Shown piece by piece: positions 1 to 9,622 of a DNA stretch of 64,000 nt; within the stretch, counting starts at the first letter, position 1, and each line of letters starts with the position of its first letter. The DNA comes from Geotalea toluenoxydans JCM 15764 (GTDB taxonomy: Bacteria; Desulfobacterota; Desulfuromonadia; Geobacterales; Geobacteraceae), in NCBI RefSeq assembly GCF_001311985.1, contig NZ_BBCJ01000023.1:1-64000 (forward strand), in the 5' to 3' direction. The notes under the pieces are model-generated. The model did not search any database. It saw only the letters and a list, made by a program, of their open reading frames with translations, and had not been told where the DNA came from. The translations under genes and the position numbers were made by a program.

Positions 1-4
1 CAAA

Positions 5-29
5 AGGGGGGTGGCAACCCCACCCCCTA
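5..29. terminator. GC-rich hairpin in the 23S-5S spacer
   Basis: A run of G/T on the left pairs with its complement on the right around a CAAC loop (GGGGGGTGG with CCCACCCCC). It lies just inside the window, upstream of the 5S gene. No clear T-tract follows, so it may be an rRNA processing stem and not a terminator. Confidence 0.4.
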
Positions 30-90
30 ATATTAAATCAATCTCTACTACTACAAATCAAATATATGCGATTGCCGAGATAGACTACGG

Positions 91-158
91 CAGTGACGAG
101 TAACGAGTGACGGGTAACGAGCGAAACCTGTCACTAGTCACTGGTCACCTGTCACTGC
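91..158. repeat. Inverted array of degenerate 7-bp repeats upstream of 5S rRNA
   Basis: The left half is made of 7-bp units of the type GAGTGAC/GGGTAAC and the right half of the complementary type TCACTAG/TCACTGG. The outermost CAGTGAC and GTCACTG are exact complements, so the whole block can fold as one long imperfect hairpin. The same 7-bp family recurs at 52415-52473, and a related array is at 55912-55945. Confidence 0.75.
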
Positions 159-167
159 CTCAAAGTT

Positions 168-285
<118 letters not shown>

Positions 286-295
286 TTTAATTCAA

Positions 296-330
296 AAGCC
301 CCAACTGTTCTTTCAGTTGGGGCTTTTTTA
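296..330 (+). terminator. Rho-independent terminator of the rRNA operon
   Basis: AAGCCCCAACTG and CAGTTGGGGCTT form a perfect 12-bp stem around a short loop, followed by a T-run. It starts about ten bases after the 5S gene. Confidence 0.93.
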
Positions 331-455
331 TTTCTGGATTTTTTCTACCGATACCTCATTCCTCGCCCTCACCTGTCTCCACTCCCTCTTACCCAGTTAT
401 CGCCACAACTTCTTCATATGTCGTTACTCCTTCAAGCATTTTTCTGATTGCTACC

Positions 456-1732
456 TCAAAGGGATATAAGGTGAACAGCACATGAGATACAGGGATCGTA
501 AGCTCTTACCAGCATCTCTAGTTTAAATTTCATTTCCTGCTCTCCTGCCCCTTCCGTGGCTCTTGCCAAAGAGAGGAGGTCCTGCTCGATGGCAGCTTGG
601 TTTATGGCTGTGGGGGTTATGATGTCTGCGCCAACGCAATATCCCCTACTATTGAAGCTGTAACTGTGGATGAGGACCCCTCTGGGTGCTTCAGTAATGG
701 CAGTTCCTTCGCCCTGGGGCGTTAGAATACTGTCAGTCGCTGAATGACCGTGCCCGGTTTGCAGAAGAGAATCTATTATCTCCATGGCAGACTCTACGGC
801 AAAAACTAACTCGATTGCTTGGGCAAGGTTATTTTGCCACATGTCTCCATTAACAAGCTTTCTCTTTGCCTGGTCAAAGGCTTTTCCTGCCGCTTCTGTT
901 AACCGTATGTCCATGTTCAGTCGGGAAAGGGCACCCACAGCAATATTTGCATCACCAAAATGGCTGAACTTGCCATTGGAGTGATCACTTACGCTCTCTT
1001 TCAATGCAGATCTATAATCGGAACCTTTAACCGCTATTCCAGTGCTTGTGGTCAGCATGTCTCCGAAAAGTGGTGGCGCATTTTCACCTTTCACTGCCAG
1101 ATAGACGGGAGGTGGCAGAGGTGGTCCTGGCGTTGCGAATGATGAAAAGAGTTCGACGGTGCTGGTAGTATCGGCAAGTATTGATTTAAGGCTTTGCTGT
1201 AGACGGAGGAGGTCATTGTTGGCAATATACTGCCCCATACCGCCGATTTTCACATTGACCGGATGAATCAGGCGGCCGCCAATTGTCTCTTGAATATCAT
1301 TACCTACCGCTTTTATCCGCAGACCGCGCTTTAACAGGTCAGGTGCCAGTTTTGCCAGGTCTGCAAAACCCGCAGCATTGAAATGATCCGGCAGAGCAAG
1401 GCAGAATAAATGAAGAGCATGACTCTGGATGTGCCCCCCCAGGACAATAAGCTGACGGTAAAGATAGGTTTCACTAGATACAATGATACCGAAAGCTTTT
1501 TCCACGGCCATCAGCGCTGTGACACGGTGGATCGTTGAACAAAGAGAACAGATGCGGCAGATGATATCAGGAATTTCCCGGAAATGCTTTCCCCGCAGGA
1601 GCGCCTCGAACAGCCGCGGTGGTTCTACCAGGCCAGCTCAACACGGTCCACATGGCTGCCATCCATGTAGACACGGACGCCGCCGTGTCCTTCCACTCTG
1701 GTCAGCGGTTTTATTTCAATAATGTTACTCAT
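456..1732 (-). CDS. hydA: Group 3b [NiFe] hydrogenase large (catalytic) subunit, frameshifted
   Basis: This subunit carries the Ni-Fe(CN)2CO active site that oxidises or evolves H2 in the cytoplasm. The two Cys pairs that bind nickel are present: RICSLC near residue 55 and DPCISCAVH at the C-terminus. The short tail after the His is the peptide that a maturation protease normally removes; no such protease gene is in the window. The ATG at 1732 overlaps the stop of the small-subunit gene. A missing base near 1630 shifts the frame after the N-terminal sequence VEGHGGVRVYMDG, and both halves align in order, so I treat it as one gene. Assignment to group 3b rests on the hydBGDA gene order. Confidence 0.88.
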
Positions 1733-2467
1733 TGTTCCACTCCGGATAAAAGCGGCGCATCCTGCTCATGATCTCCTCTTTGCTGAAATCTTTTTCCAGA
1801 AGCAGAGCTAGTTCTGCGGCAACGTTAGCCTCGACAACCGGCCCTCTGCATCCCTCACAGACAATGGAAACAGCGGGACAGCGGGCATTGCACCCAGACT
1901 GAATCAGCGGGCCCAGGCACAGTTCGTCTTTTTCTATGAGGAGGCAGAGATTTTCACTGTTGCGGCACTCGGTGCAGACCGGGTAGTCTGGGAAAACCGG
2001 CAGGGTGCCGTGAAGGAGCGATGCAAGAGTAGCCAGTACCTCGGTTTTTTCCGGGGGGCAGCCGACAATGGTAAAATCCACTGTGACGAAGCGATGCAGT
2101 GGACCAGGAGCAAAGGTCAAAAGGGAGTGAGCTGAATCTCCATAGACGGCCTCAGCAAGCTCCTTGCGGGACTGATCATTCTTCATGGCCGCGATCCCTC
2201 CCCACCTGGCGCAGGTACCGACGCCAATGAGCAGGCGGCTCCGATTTCTCAGGCTCAACAGAATCTCCAGGTCTTCAGGTGTAGAGACTGCCCCTTCGAG
2301 AAATGCAACATCAAGGGTGAACACTCATCTCCCCCGGACATGCCCAGGGAAAAATTGATGATACTAAATTTCTCGGCAACCTGGGGCAGCTCTTCCTCGC
2401 AGTTGAGCAAGGTAAGCTGGCAGCCTGAACAAGCCGTAAGACCGGCAAAGGCAATAGTCGGCCTCAT
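1725..2467 (-). CDS. hydD: Group 3b [NiFe] hydrogenase small subunit, frameshifted
   Basis: The small subunit relays electrons from the NiFe site through iron-sulfur clusters to the diaphorase subunits. The N-terminus shows FAGLTACSGCQ, the proximal-cluster CxxC motif, followed by GTCARWGG and IVGCPP; further Cys groups lie at CTECRNSENLC and SGCNARCP. The ATG at 2467 overlaps the hydG stop by four bases (ATGA), and the stop overlaps the start of hydA, so translation is probably coupled. The frame shifts near 2324 (one base missing), joining the N-terminal 50 residues to the rest. Confidence 0.87.
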
Positions 2468-3311
2468 ATGGCACCCTCGATGTCCTTGATCTCGCTGTAG
2501 CGAAAGACGGGGCCGTCGATGCAGCAGAGCGATTGTCCGACTGCACAGTGTGCACAACGCCCGAGACCGCACTTCATTCTTCTCTCCAGGCTGAGCAGGA
2601 TGCATTCGTCTCTAAAGCCCAACGACTCAAGCTCGCCGACAAGGCATCTATAAAGGCAGGGGGACCACAGACGGCGGCATAACTCTTCTCTGCAATAATA
2701 GAGGTACCCCTCAACAGATCCGGTAGCAGCCCGATGTTGCAGAGCAGCTTGCCGGCCTCATCTTCAGTGGCAAAATCAACTGTTAGCATGAGCTTCACAT
2801 TTTTCTCGCAGGAAACTTCCTGCAGGTCTTCACGCAAAAGGAGGGCGGAGGGCTCCTTGGCGCCGTACATGAAGGTGATTGCGCCGAAGCTTTCCCGCCG
2901 TTCAACCAGATAGCGGAGCAGCGAGTGCAACGGCACGATGCCGAGACCGCCAGCCAGCAGGTACAGGTTATGTCCCTTCATTTCATGCACAGGAAAACCG
3001 TTGCCGAAGGGCCCGCGTACATAGACGAGGTCTCCCTCTTGCAGTGTATGGAGCTTAGATGTCACGTGGCCTGCTTGCCTGATGCAGAGCTCAAGGAGCC
3101 CATCTGATCCGGGACCACTAACAGGTGAGAACGGGGCTTCTCCAACCCCGGTTGCCGATACCTGCAAGAATTGGCCGGGGATGAATCTGAATCCACGGCC
3201 AGTTTCATTGTTAACAAATCGAAGCCGAAACAATTTGATGTCCGATGTCAAGGACTTCAAGCCGATGATTTTTGCTGGTGCAGGTATGTGAATTATAGGG
3301 TTTCCGGTCAT
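2464..3311 (-). CDS. hydG: Group 3b hydrogenase FAD/NAD(P)-binding diaphorase subunit, frameshifted
   Basis: This protein transfers electrons between the hydrogenase clusters and NAD(P). It has the layout of the ferredoxin-NADP reductase/PyrK family: an FAD-binding barrel in residues 1-100 (FSPVSGPGS), a nucleotide-binding fold with LAGGLGIVPLHS near residue 115, and a C-terminal Cys group (CGLGRCAHC, then CC) that binds a [2Fe-2S] cluster. The last 50 residues, including that Cys group, are in another frame after a missing base near 2630, so the uncorrected reading frame ends early at 2574. It begins directly after the hydB stop. Confidence 0.87.
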
Positions 3312-4291
3312 TTAGTTCCTTTGCTCACAGAACAGCTCCAGAAGATCGATTCTGACCGGGCACACCTCCCGGCACCGGCCGCAACCGACACAGGAGATGA
3401 CGCCTCGGAGCGGGCCGAATCCATAGTACTTGTGCAAAAAACGATAGCGGAACCGCTCCCGTCTTGTTTTTCTGAAATTTATTCCTCCGGTGACCTCACC
3501 GTGGGCTTTGAAAAGACAGTTGTCCCACTCCTGGATACGTGTTGCCGTCTGTCCATCAAGGGCTCCATACTCTCGCACGTCCAGGCAGTAACAGGTCGGG
3601 CAGCAAAGGGAACAGGCGCCGCAGGAAAGACAACGTCTGGCGAAGTCATCCCAGAGGGGGCTGTCATCAAAAGTCTCGTGCCTTTGCACTGCACGGTCTA
3701 TGTGTGCGGCCGTTTCTGCCGCTACTGCCGTTTTGCCAGCCAGCCTGGTGATTTCTGTCAGATTGGTAAGTCCCGCAATAATCTCTGCCCCCAATTGGCT
3801 CCCTTGGAGGACAATAAAGCCACCTTCCCCTTTGGCCAGGAATAGGTCGTATGGCACCGATGATGACTCAATTCCCAGTTCGCCGCAGAAGCAAAATTCA
3901 TCGGGCTTGCAGGAAATGCCTACCAGCACAAGACGACTGCGCCTGCTTTGATATATCGGGTCAGAACGGTCTTCCAGAAAAACGCGGTCAAGGTAGGCGA
4001 TGGAGGCCAAATCGCAGGCATGGAGACCGAAAAGTACAGTCCGTTCAGTGGGTGAGGCTGGGAGCTATAGCCAATAGCTGATTCAAAGTGCAATGTTTCT
4101 TGTCTTGGAGGGAGAAGGTATTTGGGGAGGAGAGTGCGGTGGTAATCCAGGTTCAGGTCGGAAATAGAAGAAACAGGATTGAAAGATAACACCCCCTGGC
4201 GGTTGATGGTTGGACCATGAAGGGTACCAATCTGCATCAGGTCGGATAAAAAATCTTCCAGTGACTCACTTGCCAGGAATTTATCTGCCAC
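3312..4291 (-). CDS. hydB: Group 3b hydrogenase Fe-S (beta) subunit, frameshifted
   Basis: This electron-transfer subunit carries two [4Fe-4S] clusters between the small subunit and the diaphorase. Two ferredoxin-type motifs are visible in its second half, CLSCGACSLCCPTCYC and CVGCGRCREVCPV, and a further Cys group, CKPDEFCFC, precedes them. The reading starts with GTG at 4291 behind a GGAGG site. The frame shifts near 4046, just before the family motif LFGLHACDLAS. It is the first gene of hydBGDA and lies about 70 bp after the TolC-like gene on the same strand, with no obvious terminator between. Confidence 0.86.
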
Positions 4292-4363
4292 ACGACCTCC
4301 GCGTTACCTTTGCAATTCTAACGCTAATTCGGTGGCAGACAACTTTTTTATGGGATGGGAAAC

Positions 4364-5887
4364 TTATCGGCGGGCTTCGTCATACAGTGAGTCGGCCTGC
4401 TTTTCATCTACCTTTATGCCTTGCTTGTCCAGAAGCTGCCCCGTTGTCAGCCAAAGCCTGGTGATGGAGTTGTTGTAATCCACAAGTGCACGAATCTGGT
4501 TATTTTGAGCTGTTACCAAATCATTTTCAACGTCGAGCACATCTTTTGTCGTGGCGAGTCCTGCCTGGTTCTTCTTGATGAAGGCGTTTAGCCGTTCCTC
4601 AGCGAAAGCTCTGCCCCGGTCGGTAACTTCCAGCTGCTTGAAGCTAGCCCTGAGCCCCCTTATGGCCGTCCGTACCTCGTTGGCAATATTGGTTTCAATT
4701 GCTTTCAGCTGAGTTCGCGTCTGCTCCAGTGCCAGCTTGCTTTGAATATATTCATTCTCCGCCGCGCGGTTGCCGAGGGGATAGGACAACTGCAGACCCA
4801 GCCCCCATACCGGATAATCGGCGGAGCTGATATTATTGATGCCGTTGGCATAGCTTCTATCGAGGCTCGTCAGGGAGACACTGGTTCTAAAGGTCAGATC
4901 TGGGAGGGTGCGATTCCTCAGGGCTCGTGTCTGCAGTTCCCTGCTTTTCAGGTTGGCCCGCTGGGTTTGTAATTCCGGACGGGTGGCAAAGGCCAAGGTC
5001 AGTGCCTCGTCTTCCTCCACGGTAAGCTCCTGTTTTGTGGGAGTGTCGGTGGGTATGATTTCCTGGTTCCCTTGCAACTGTAACAGCACGCGAATAAGGT
5101 CCATCTCATCGTTCAAAGCCCGTTGTGCATCGATGATATCTTTTTCCCTGGTGGCAACTCCAAACTCCGCGTTGAGTATCTCCATGGCCGGCAGTACCCC
5201 TGCTTTAACCCTTCCCTGGGTATCGGACAGGATCCTCTGGGCCAGAGTAAGAGATACCTTTTTTACTTCCAGGTCTTGCCTTAGGCTGTAAAGCTTGAAG
5301 TACTCGTTCAGTACTTGGGAAACGGTGTTATTGAGCCTCGTCCTGAAAGTTTCCAGTGAGCCTTCCTTGGCAAATCTGGCGACATTGATGGCGAGCTCTG
5401 TGTTCTCTCTGCCGAAGTTCTTCAAAAGCGGCTGGCTCAGTGAAAGGGCAAGGTCCGACTGGTAATAGTTGGTGAGGGTCCTGGTGGCATCAAAATTGTT
5501 GTTGTACCAGATGTTATTGAAGCCGATTGCCACTGTGCCCCCTGTGGGGATAAGCTGACTGACTCCGGCATTGAACTCAAAGGACTGCTGCTTGGTGATA
5601 TCGGTCCCTGTAATGACCACGTTTGATGGTTTGGTGGTGGAGTTGTTGTAATTGACCAGGGCATTTAACAGGGTATCGTAAATGCCTGCGTTTCTCCGTA
5701 TGTCGGCCTCGGCAATGGCAGGATTATAGAGCTCGATCTTAACGTCCAGGTTGTTTTCAGCCGCCCGTTTTATGGCGTCTTTCATGGAAAGACTCAATGC
5801 TCCTTCTTCGGCTGAAGCCATGCCGGCAGCAGCACCCAGATAAATGGAGAAAAGAATGGTGAGTGATATTTTAATCTGGGGTCTCAT
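4364..5887 (-). CDS. TolC-family outer membrane efflux protein
   Basis: This is an intact 507-residue protein of the outer-membrane efflux family, which forms trimeric channels for tripartite exporters or type I secretion. It starts with a signal peptide (hydrophobic residues 7-20, cleavage after MASA). Two internally similar halves rich in long helices follow, with QLIPTGG and FGRENTELAINVARF in the first and LSYPLGNRAAENEY in the second. The ATG at 5887 is preceded by AAGGA at good spacing, so I reject an upstream in-frame ATG at 5956. No membrane-fusion or inner-membrane partner gene is adjacent, and the transported substrate cannot be told. Confidence 0.9.
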   Translation of the reverse strand: MRPQIKISLTILFSIYLGAAAGMASAEEGALSLSMKDAIKRAAENNLDVKIELYNPAIAEADIRRNAGIYDTLLNALVNYNNSTTKPSNVVITGTDITKQQSFEFNAGVSQLIPTGGTVAIGFNNIWYNNNFDATRTLTNYYQSDLALSLSQPLLKNFGRENTELAINVARFAKEGSLETFRTRLNNTVSQVLNEYFKLYSLRQDLEVKKVSLTLAQRILSDTQGRVKAGVLPAMEILNAEFGVATREKDIIDAQRALNDEMDLIRVLLQLQGNQEIIPTDTPTKQELTVEEDEALTLAFATRPELQTQRANLKSRELQTRALRNRTLPDLTFRTSVSLTSLDRSYANGINNISSADYPVWGLGLQLSYPLGNRAAENEYIQSKLALEQTRTQLKAIETNIANEVRTAIRGLRASFKQLEVTDRGRAFAEERLNAFIKKNQAGLATTKDVLDVENDLVTAQNNQIRALVDYNNSITRLWLTTGQLLDKQGIKVDEKQADSLYDEARR

Positions 5888-6014
5888 GACGATTCCTTTT
5901 TGTTCTGTACCGAGATGCAGCAATACAATTAGTTGCCACGTCATGCCCGATGACAAGAGGTCATTTTTATCGATTATTCAGGCAACTGTAAAGGGGATTT
6001 TTATGAAATGAAGC

Positions 6015-6042
6015 TAAAGTTTTAATCTATAAAAACCGACTC
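6015..6042 (+). promoter_or_regulatory. Possible FliA (sigma-28) promoter upstream of the GGDEF gene
   Basis: TAAAGTTT is an exact match to the sigma-28 -35 element. It is followed after 12 bases by ACCGACTC, which matches only the CCGA core of GCCGATAA. The spacing equals that of the better candidates at 40500 and 48414, but the -10 element is weak. Confidence 0.25.
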
Positions 6043-6087
6043 TTCTAGTAGGGCTGGAATCGGTTGGAATTTCGCCAAGGGATAAAA

Positions 6088-7169
6088 ATGGATCGACAGG
6101 GTAATGCCAGAGTAATAACTGCCAAGATATCAGGAAGCTACCTTATTGTTGGGTGCCTGTGGATATTATTTTCGGATATGATTGTGACCGCTATCGTCAG
6201 AGATGCCTCCATGATCGCGCGTTTATCCATTTTCAAGGGTCTTGCCTTTGTTGTTGTCACTTCCCTAATCCTTCACTGGATGGTCAGCCACTATATTGAC
6301 GAAATCAGCCGCTCACGGGATTTTTATCTGAAAATATTTGAAGACTTTCCCGCTCTCATCTGGCGGGCTGGGACTGATGCAAAATGCAATTACTTCAACA
6401 AGACCTGGCTCAAGTTCTCCGGCCGGACCATGGAGCAGGAGTTGGGGGATGGCTGGACAGAGGGTGTGCACCCCGAGGATTTTGACCGCTGCCTTAACAT
6501 CTATCTGGATTCTTTCAAGAACCGCATGCCGTTCGTCATGGAGTACCGGTTACGACGTGCAGACGGGGAATATCGCTGGATAATCGATCATGGCATGCCG
6601 TTTTACGATCTTCGTGGCCAATTTTCCGGCTACATCGGTTCCTGCTATGACATCAGTGAAAGGAAGGCGGTTGAAAGGAGGCTGGAACATCTGTCTGCCC
6701 ATGATTCCTTAACAGGCATCAATAACCGCAGTTTTTTCGAGGCAGAAGTGGCAAGAATTTCGGCAGCCGATGTCTTCCCCGTGAGCATCATTTCCTTTGA
6801 TCTGGATAGCCTGAAAGTCGTCAATGATACCTGTGGTCACGCGGCGGGAGATGAACTAATCAGGGCCACCGCCCAGGTACTGAGAAAGGTGGTACGTTCA
6901 GGGGACACCCTGGCCCGCGTTGGTGGCGATGAATTTGTCCTGATTATTCCTGGGGCAGGGCGAGCCGTAGCTGATGAAACGGTCGATCGCATCAAGCAGC
7001 CTTTGCTTGCCACAACCTTGAGGGGCACAGTCATAAAATCAACATCTCACTTGGAGCGGCAACGGCAGAGAGTGCGGAATCATTACAGGAAGCGCTCATT
7101 GAAGCTGACCGGAACATGTATCGTGAGAAGTACGCCCATAAAAATGAGCAGCTAGAAGGGTTTTTATAA
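6088..7169 (+). CDS. Membrane PAS-GGDEF protein (probable diguanylate cyclase), 3' frameshift
   Basis: The protein has two transmembrane helices in residues 10-65, a PAS domain (about 80-195, with FPALIWRAGTDAKCNYFNKTW and a PAC-like YRLRRADGEYRWI), and a GGDEF domain. The catalytic motif RVGGDEFV is intact, as is the FDLDSLKVVND region that binds GTP and metal, so cyclic di-GMP synthesis is likely. The ATG at 6088 has AAGGG upstream. A one-base shift near 7036, in an A-run, moves the last 44 residues (SLGAATA...ADRNMYREK) to another frame ending at 7169. It is transcribed divergently from the TolC-like gene. Confidence 0.85.
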
Positions 7170-7371
7170 AAGCTGCAGGGCGCCAGATGCTTATCTTCTC
7201 CCAGATTGAACCTTGGGGAGAGGTTGATCTGTGAATCGGTGAAATAGAGATACTGCTTAGGCGAAATGCTGATGCTGTCGGGTTATTGAATGTAGCATCT
7301 TTGAAATGGCCGATTGTGACGTATTGTGTCGTATTTCTGTGGTTAACTGTAGAAAACCATGGAGGTGCCGC

Positions 7372-7635
7372 ATGATATATATCACCAACGATAGTTTAGG
7401 CCAGGCGGTGTATCTAGACCTGCACGAAAGGGCGCCGCGCAAAAGGACGGGTGGAGTGGAGCATATTTTCGACGGTCTTGTCGGTAATGGCGTGACGGAA
7501 GTTCCGGTAAGGGTAAGTAGCTGGCAGGATTGCCTGGAAATAGCCTTTAGCGGCAGCCGTCTCTTTCAGCTGGTTGAGGAAAAGACAGTCCGCAGGATTA
7601 TGGGGGACGTGGTGCGGGAACTGGTGATTACATAA
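7372..7635 (+). CDS. Small conserved-looking protein of unknown function
   Basis: I do not recognise this 87-residue protein. It begins at ATG 7372 with a strong GGAGGT site six bases upstream, which outweighs an earlier in-frame ATG at 7306. It is predicted to be soluble, with no signal peptide, and contains YITNDSLGQAVYLDLHERAP near its start and a helical C-terminus. It stands alone between the GGDEF gene and the convergent response-regulator gene. Confidence 0.6.
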   Translation: MIYITNDSLGQAVYLDLHERAPRKRTGGVEHIFDGLVGNGVTEVPVRVSSWQDCLEIAFSGSRLFQLVEEKTVRRIMGDVVRELVIT

Positions 7636-7675
7636 CGATTCTTGGGGAATAGATGGATAAGGTGGAGTAGCAAGC

Positions 7676-9622
7676 TCAGCTGAATATTTTCCTGAAGAGC
7701 CCCTTTTTATCGGTTTCACGTTTTTCGGCGATCATATTCAAGCCCTTGCGGGCATTGCTTTCCTTAGGATTAATTTTCAGTGCCTTCTGAAATTCTCCCT
7801 CGGCGAGCCCTTCACGTCCCTCATCCATGAGCATCCAGCCCCTTAAGGCATAAGCCTCTGCGTTTTTTTCGATTTGCAGCGACTTGGCAAGGAGCATCTT
7901 TGCTTTTTCCAGTGACGCCTTTGAGCTGCGGTTGGCCGGGTTCCTGTAAATGGCAAGGGCAAGCAAGGCGCAGTGGCTTGCATTGTCCGGTTCAAGGGTG
8001 TAGGCATCCTGAAGCGCTTTTTCCGCATTCTCGAACTCGCCCATTTCCATAAAGACGCTTCCTGACTGAAACTGGATCCTTGCCTGGAGCCTGTCGTCCT
8101 GCTTTCCGTCAAGGCCCAGGGTGGTATCGGCATTGAGCATCTCATCGTAGCGTTCCTTGGCAACTACACTGGAGAGTGTGTTGTAGGCGTTGGCATAATG
8201 GGAGAGAATGTCCTGGGCGATATTCATGGTCGTGCCGGAAAGTTCCATGAACTTTTCCGGTGAATACTGGCGGGTCTTGGCAAAATAGGCTTCCTTCAGG
8301 GCATTGAAGCTGAATGTGTTCTGGCTGAGCCCGAAGATTTCGTAGTAGTTTTTATGCTGGATGCCGGCATACTCGCGCTGGACAGTCTGTTCGAAATTTA
8401 TATCTTCCGAGGAAAGCGGCGCCGCCATGCCGTCGGTGCCCACTACTAGTTCCAGTGTTTCCGATACCTCTTCCACCAGATCGTCGAAACCGACAGCTGG
8501 TTCATCGGCGGTTTTGACCTCCTCCATTGGGCGATTGAACAGGTTCCTTTGCACAAAATCGGGTTCATCATCTGCCGACTGAACGTCTCGGAAAGCCAGC
8601 ATGCCCATGGCAAAGAGAAAATAAAAAAATGCAGCCGCTTCGCCGGGCGTTTCGGCCGCGGCAACCAATTCCTTCAGGGGTCGCCGTGCGGCCAGCTGCT
8701 GCAGGAAGTCGATTTCTTCCCGGCGAAGCGTGAGTAGGTTGGTGAGGCGAAAAAAGAGCGAAGTTCTGACCGGGTACTTTCCGCCATTGACACTGATGAA
8801 CTGTTCCCTTTCGAAGGGGATGCTGTTTTCCCTGGCTGCCTGGTATAAGAGACGGGGTACCGACAGGGGAGTCAGGGGAAATTCCACATTTGGTGAAGAT
8901 TCCTCTTGGAAGCTGAAGCCTGTCTTCTCCCTCAGGGCGGAAATGATTGCTGCGGTAAGAAAAAGCCGTGATTCCTCGACCAGATCATCATAGGTGAGAA
9001 GGCCGGTGTGGTTAAAGAAAAGCCGCCCTTCGCCAGAACTGAGGAAAAGATTCAGGTCATCGCCGGCTATTTTCCCGGTGGAGGTCAGAAAGGAAGCAAA
9101 ACCACGTTCCCCCTTGGATATGAATGAAACCGGCTCCCCATGGAGAAATATTACGCGGACCCCCTGGGGCAGTGAGAGCGTGCCGCTTTTTCCGGTTTCA
9201 TGGATGCTGAGAATTTTGCTGAAGAGATTCTGCGCCTCTCCAATTTCTCGAACATCTGTCAATGATGAATTCACCGCGTTCAAGAACGCCTGCCTGGAGA
9301 AGGGCTTTTCCAGGTAGTGACGAACTCCCAGTTTTTGTGCCCCCAAAGCATATTTCTCTCCCCTGTATACACCGGTCATGATAATGACGGGTAAAGATGC
9401 CAATTCAGGCGATTTGCGCAGTCTCTGCAGCAGTTCCACGCCGCTCAGCTCCGGCAGCTTCAGGTCTAGGAGCAGGAGATCCACCGGGCTTGAGGCAAGA
9501 ACACGCATGGCTTCAGTACCGGTCCCGGCAATGATAGTTTCCATACCTTGCGCCGCAAGAAAGGTCTGCAGCATCTGCGCCAGTGCGGCGTTATCTTCTG
9601 CCAGTAATACTCGGGTAGTCAT
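7676..9622 (-). CDS. Response regulator with DUF4388-like, J-like and TPR regions
   Basis: This intact 648-residue protein combines four parts. Residues 1-120 are a CheY-like receiver with the phosphoacceptor Asp in LLLLDLKLPELSG, the MTG Thr and the EKPF Lys. Residues 130-400 contain a DUF4388-like region (TGKSGTLSLPQG...LHGEPVSFISKG). Residues 420-490 resemble a J domain (YYEIFGLSQNTFSFNALKEA), but the HPD triad that activates DnaK is replaced by SPE. Residues 510-630 carry two or three TPR units. There is no DNA-binding output, so it probably acts through protein contacts. Its start overlaps the end of mltG. Confidence 0.85.
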   Translation of the reverse strand: MTTRVLLAEDNAALAQMLQTFLAAQGMETIIAGTGTEAMRVLASSPVDLLLLDLKLPELSGVELLQRLRKSPELASLPVIIMTGVYRGEKYALGAQKLGVRHYLEKPFSRQAFLNAVNSSLTDVREIGEAQNLFSKILSIHETGKSGTLSLPQGVRVIFLHGEPVSFISKGERGFASFLTSTGKIAGDDLNLFLSSGEGRLFFNHTGLLTYDDLVEESRLFLTAAIISALREKTGFSFQEESSPNVEFPLTPLSVPRLLYQAARENSIPFEREQFISVNGGKYPVRTSLFFRLTNLLTLRREEIDFLQQLAARRPLKELVAAAETPGEAAAFFYFLFAMGMLAFRDVQSADDEPDFVQRNLFNRPMEEVKTADEPAVGFDDLVEEVSETLELVVGTDGMAAPLSSEDINFEQTVQREYAGIQHKNYYEIFGLSQNTFSFNALKEAYFAKTRQYSPEKFMELSGTTMNIAQDILSHYANAYNTLSSVVAKERYDEMLNADTTLGLDGKQDDRLQARIQFQSGSVFMEMGEFENAEKALQDAYTLEPDNASHCALLALAIYRNPANRSSKASLEKAKMLLAKSLQIEKNAEAYALRGWMLMDEGREGLAEGEFQKALKINPKESNARKGLNMIAEKRETDKKGLFRKIFS

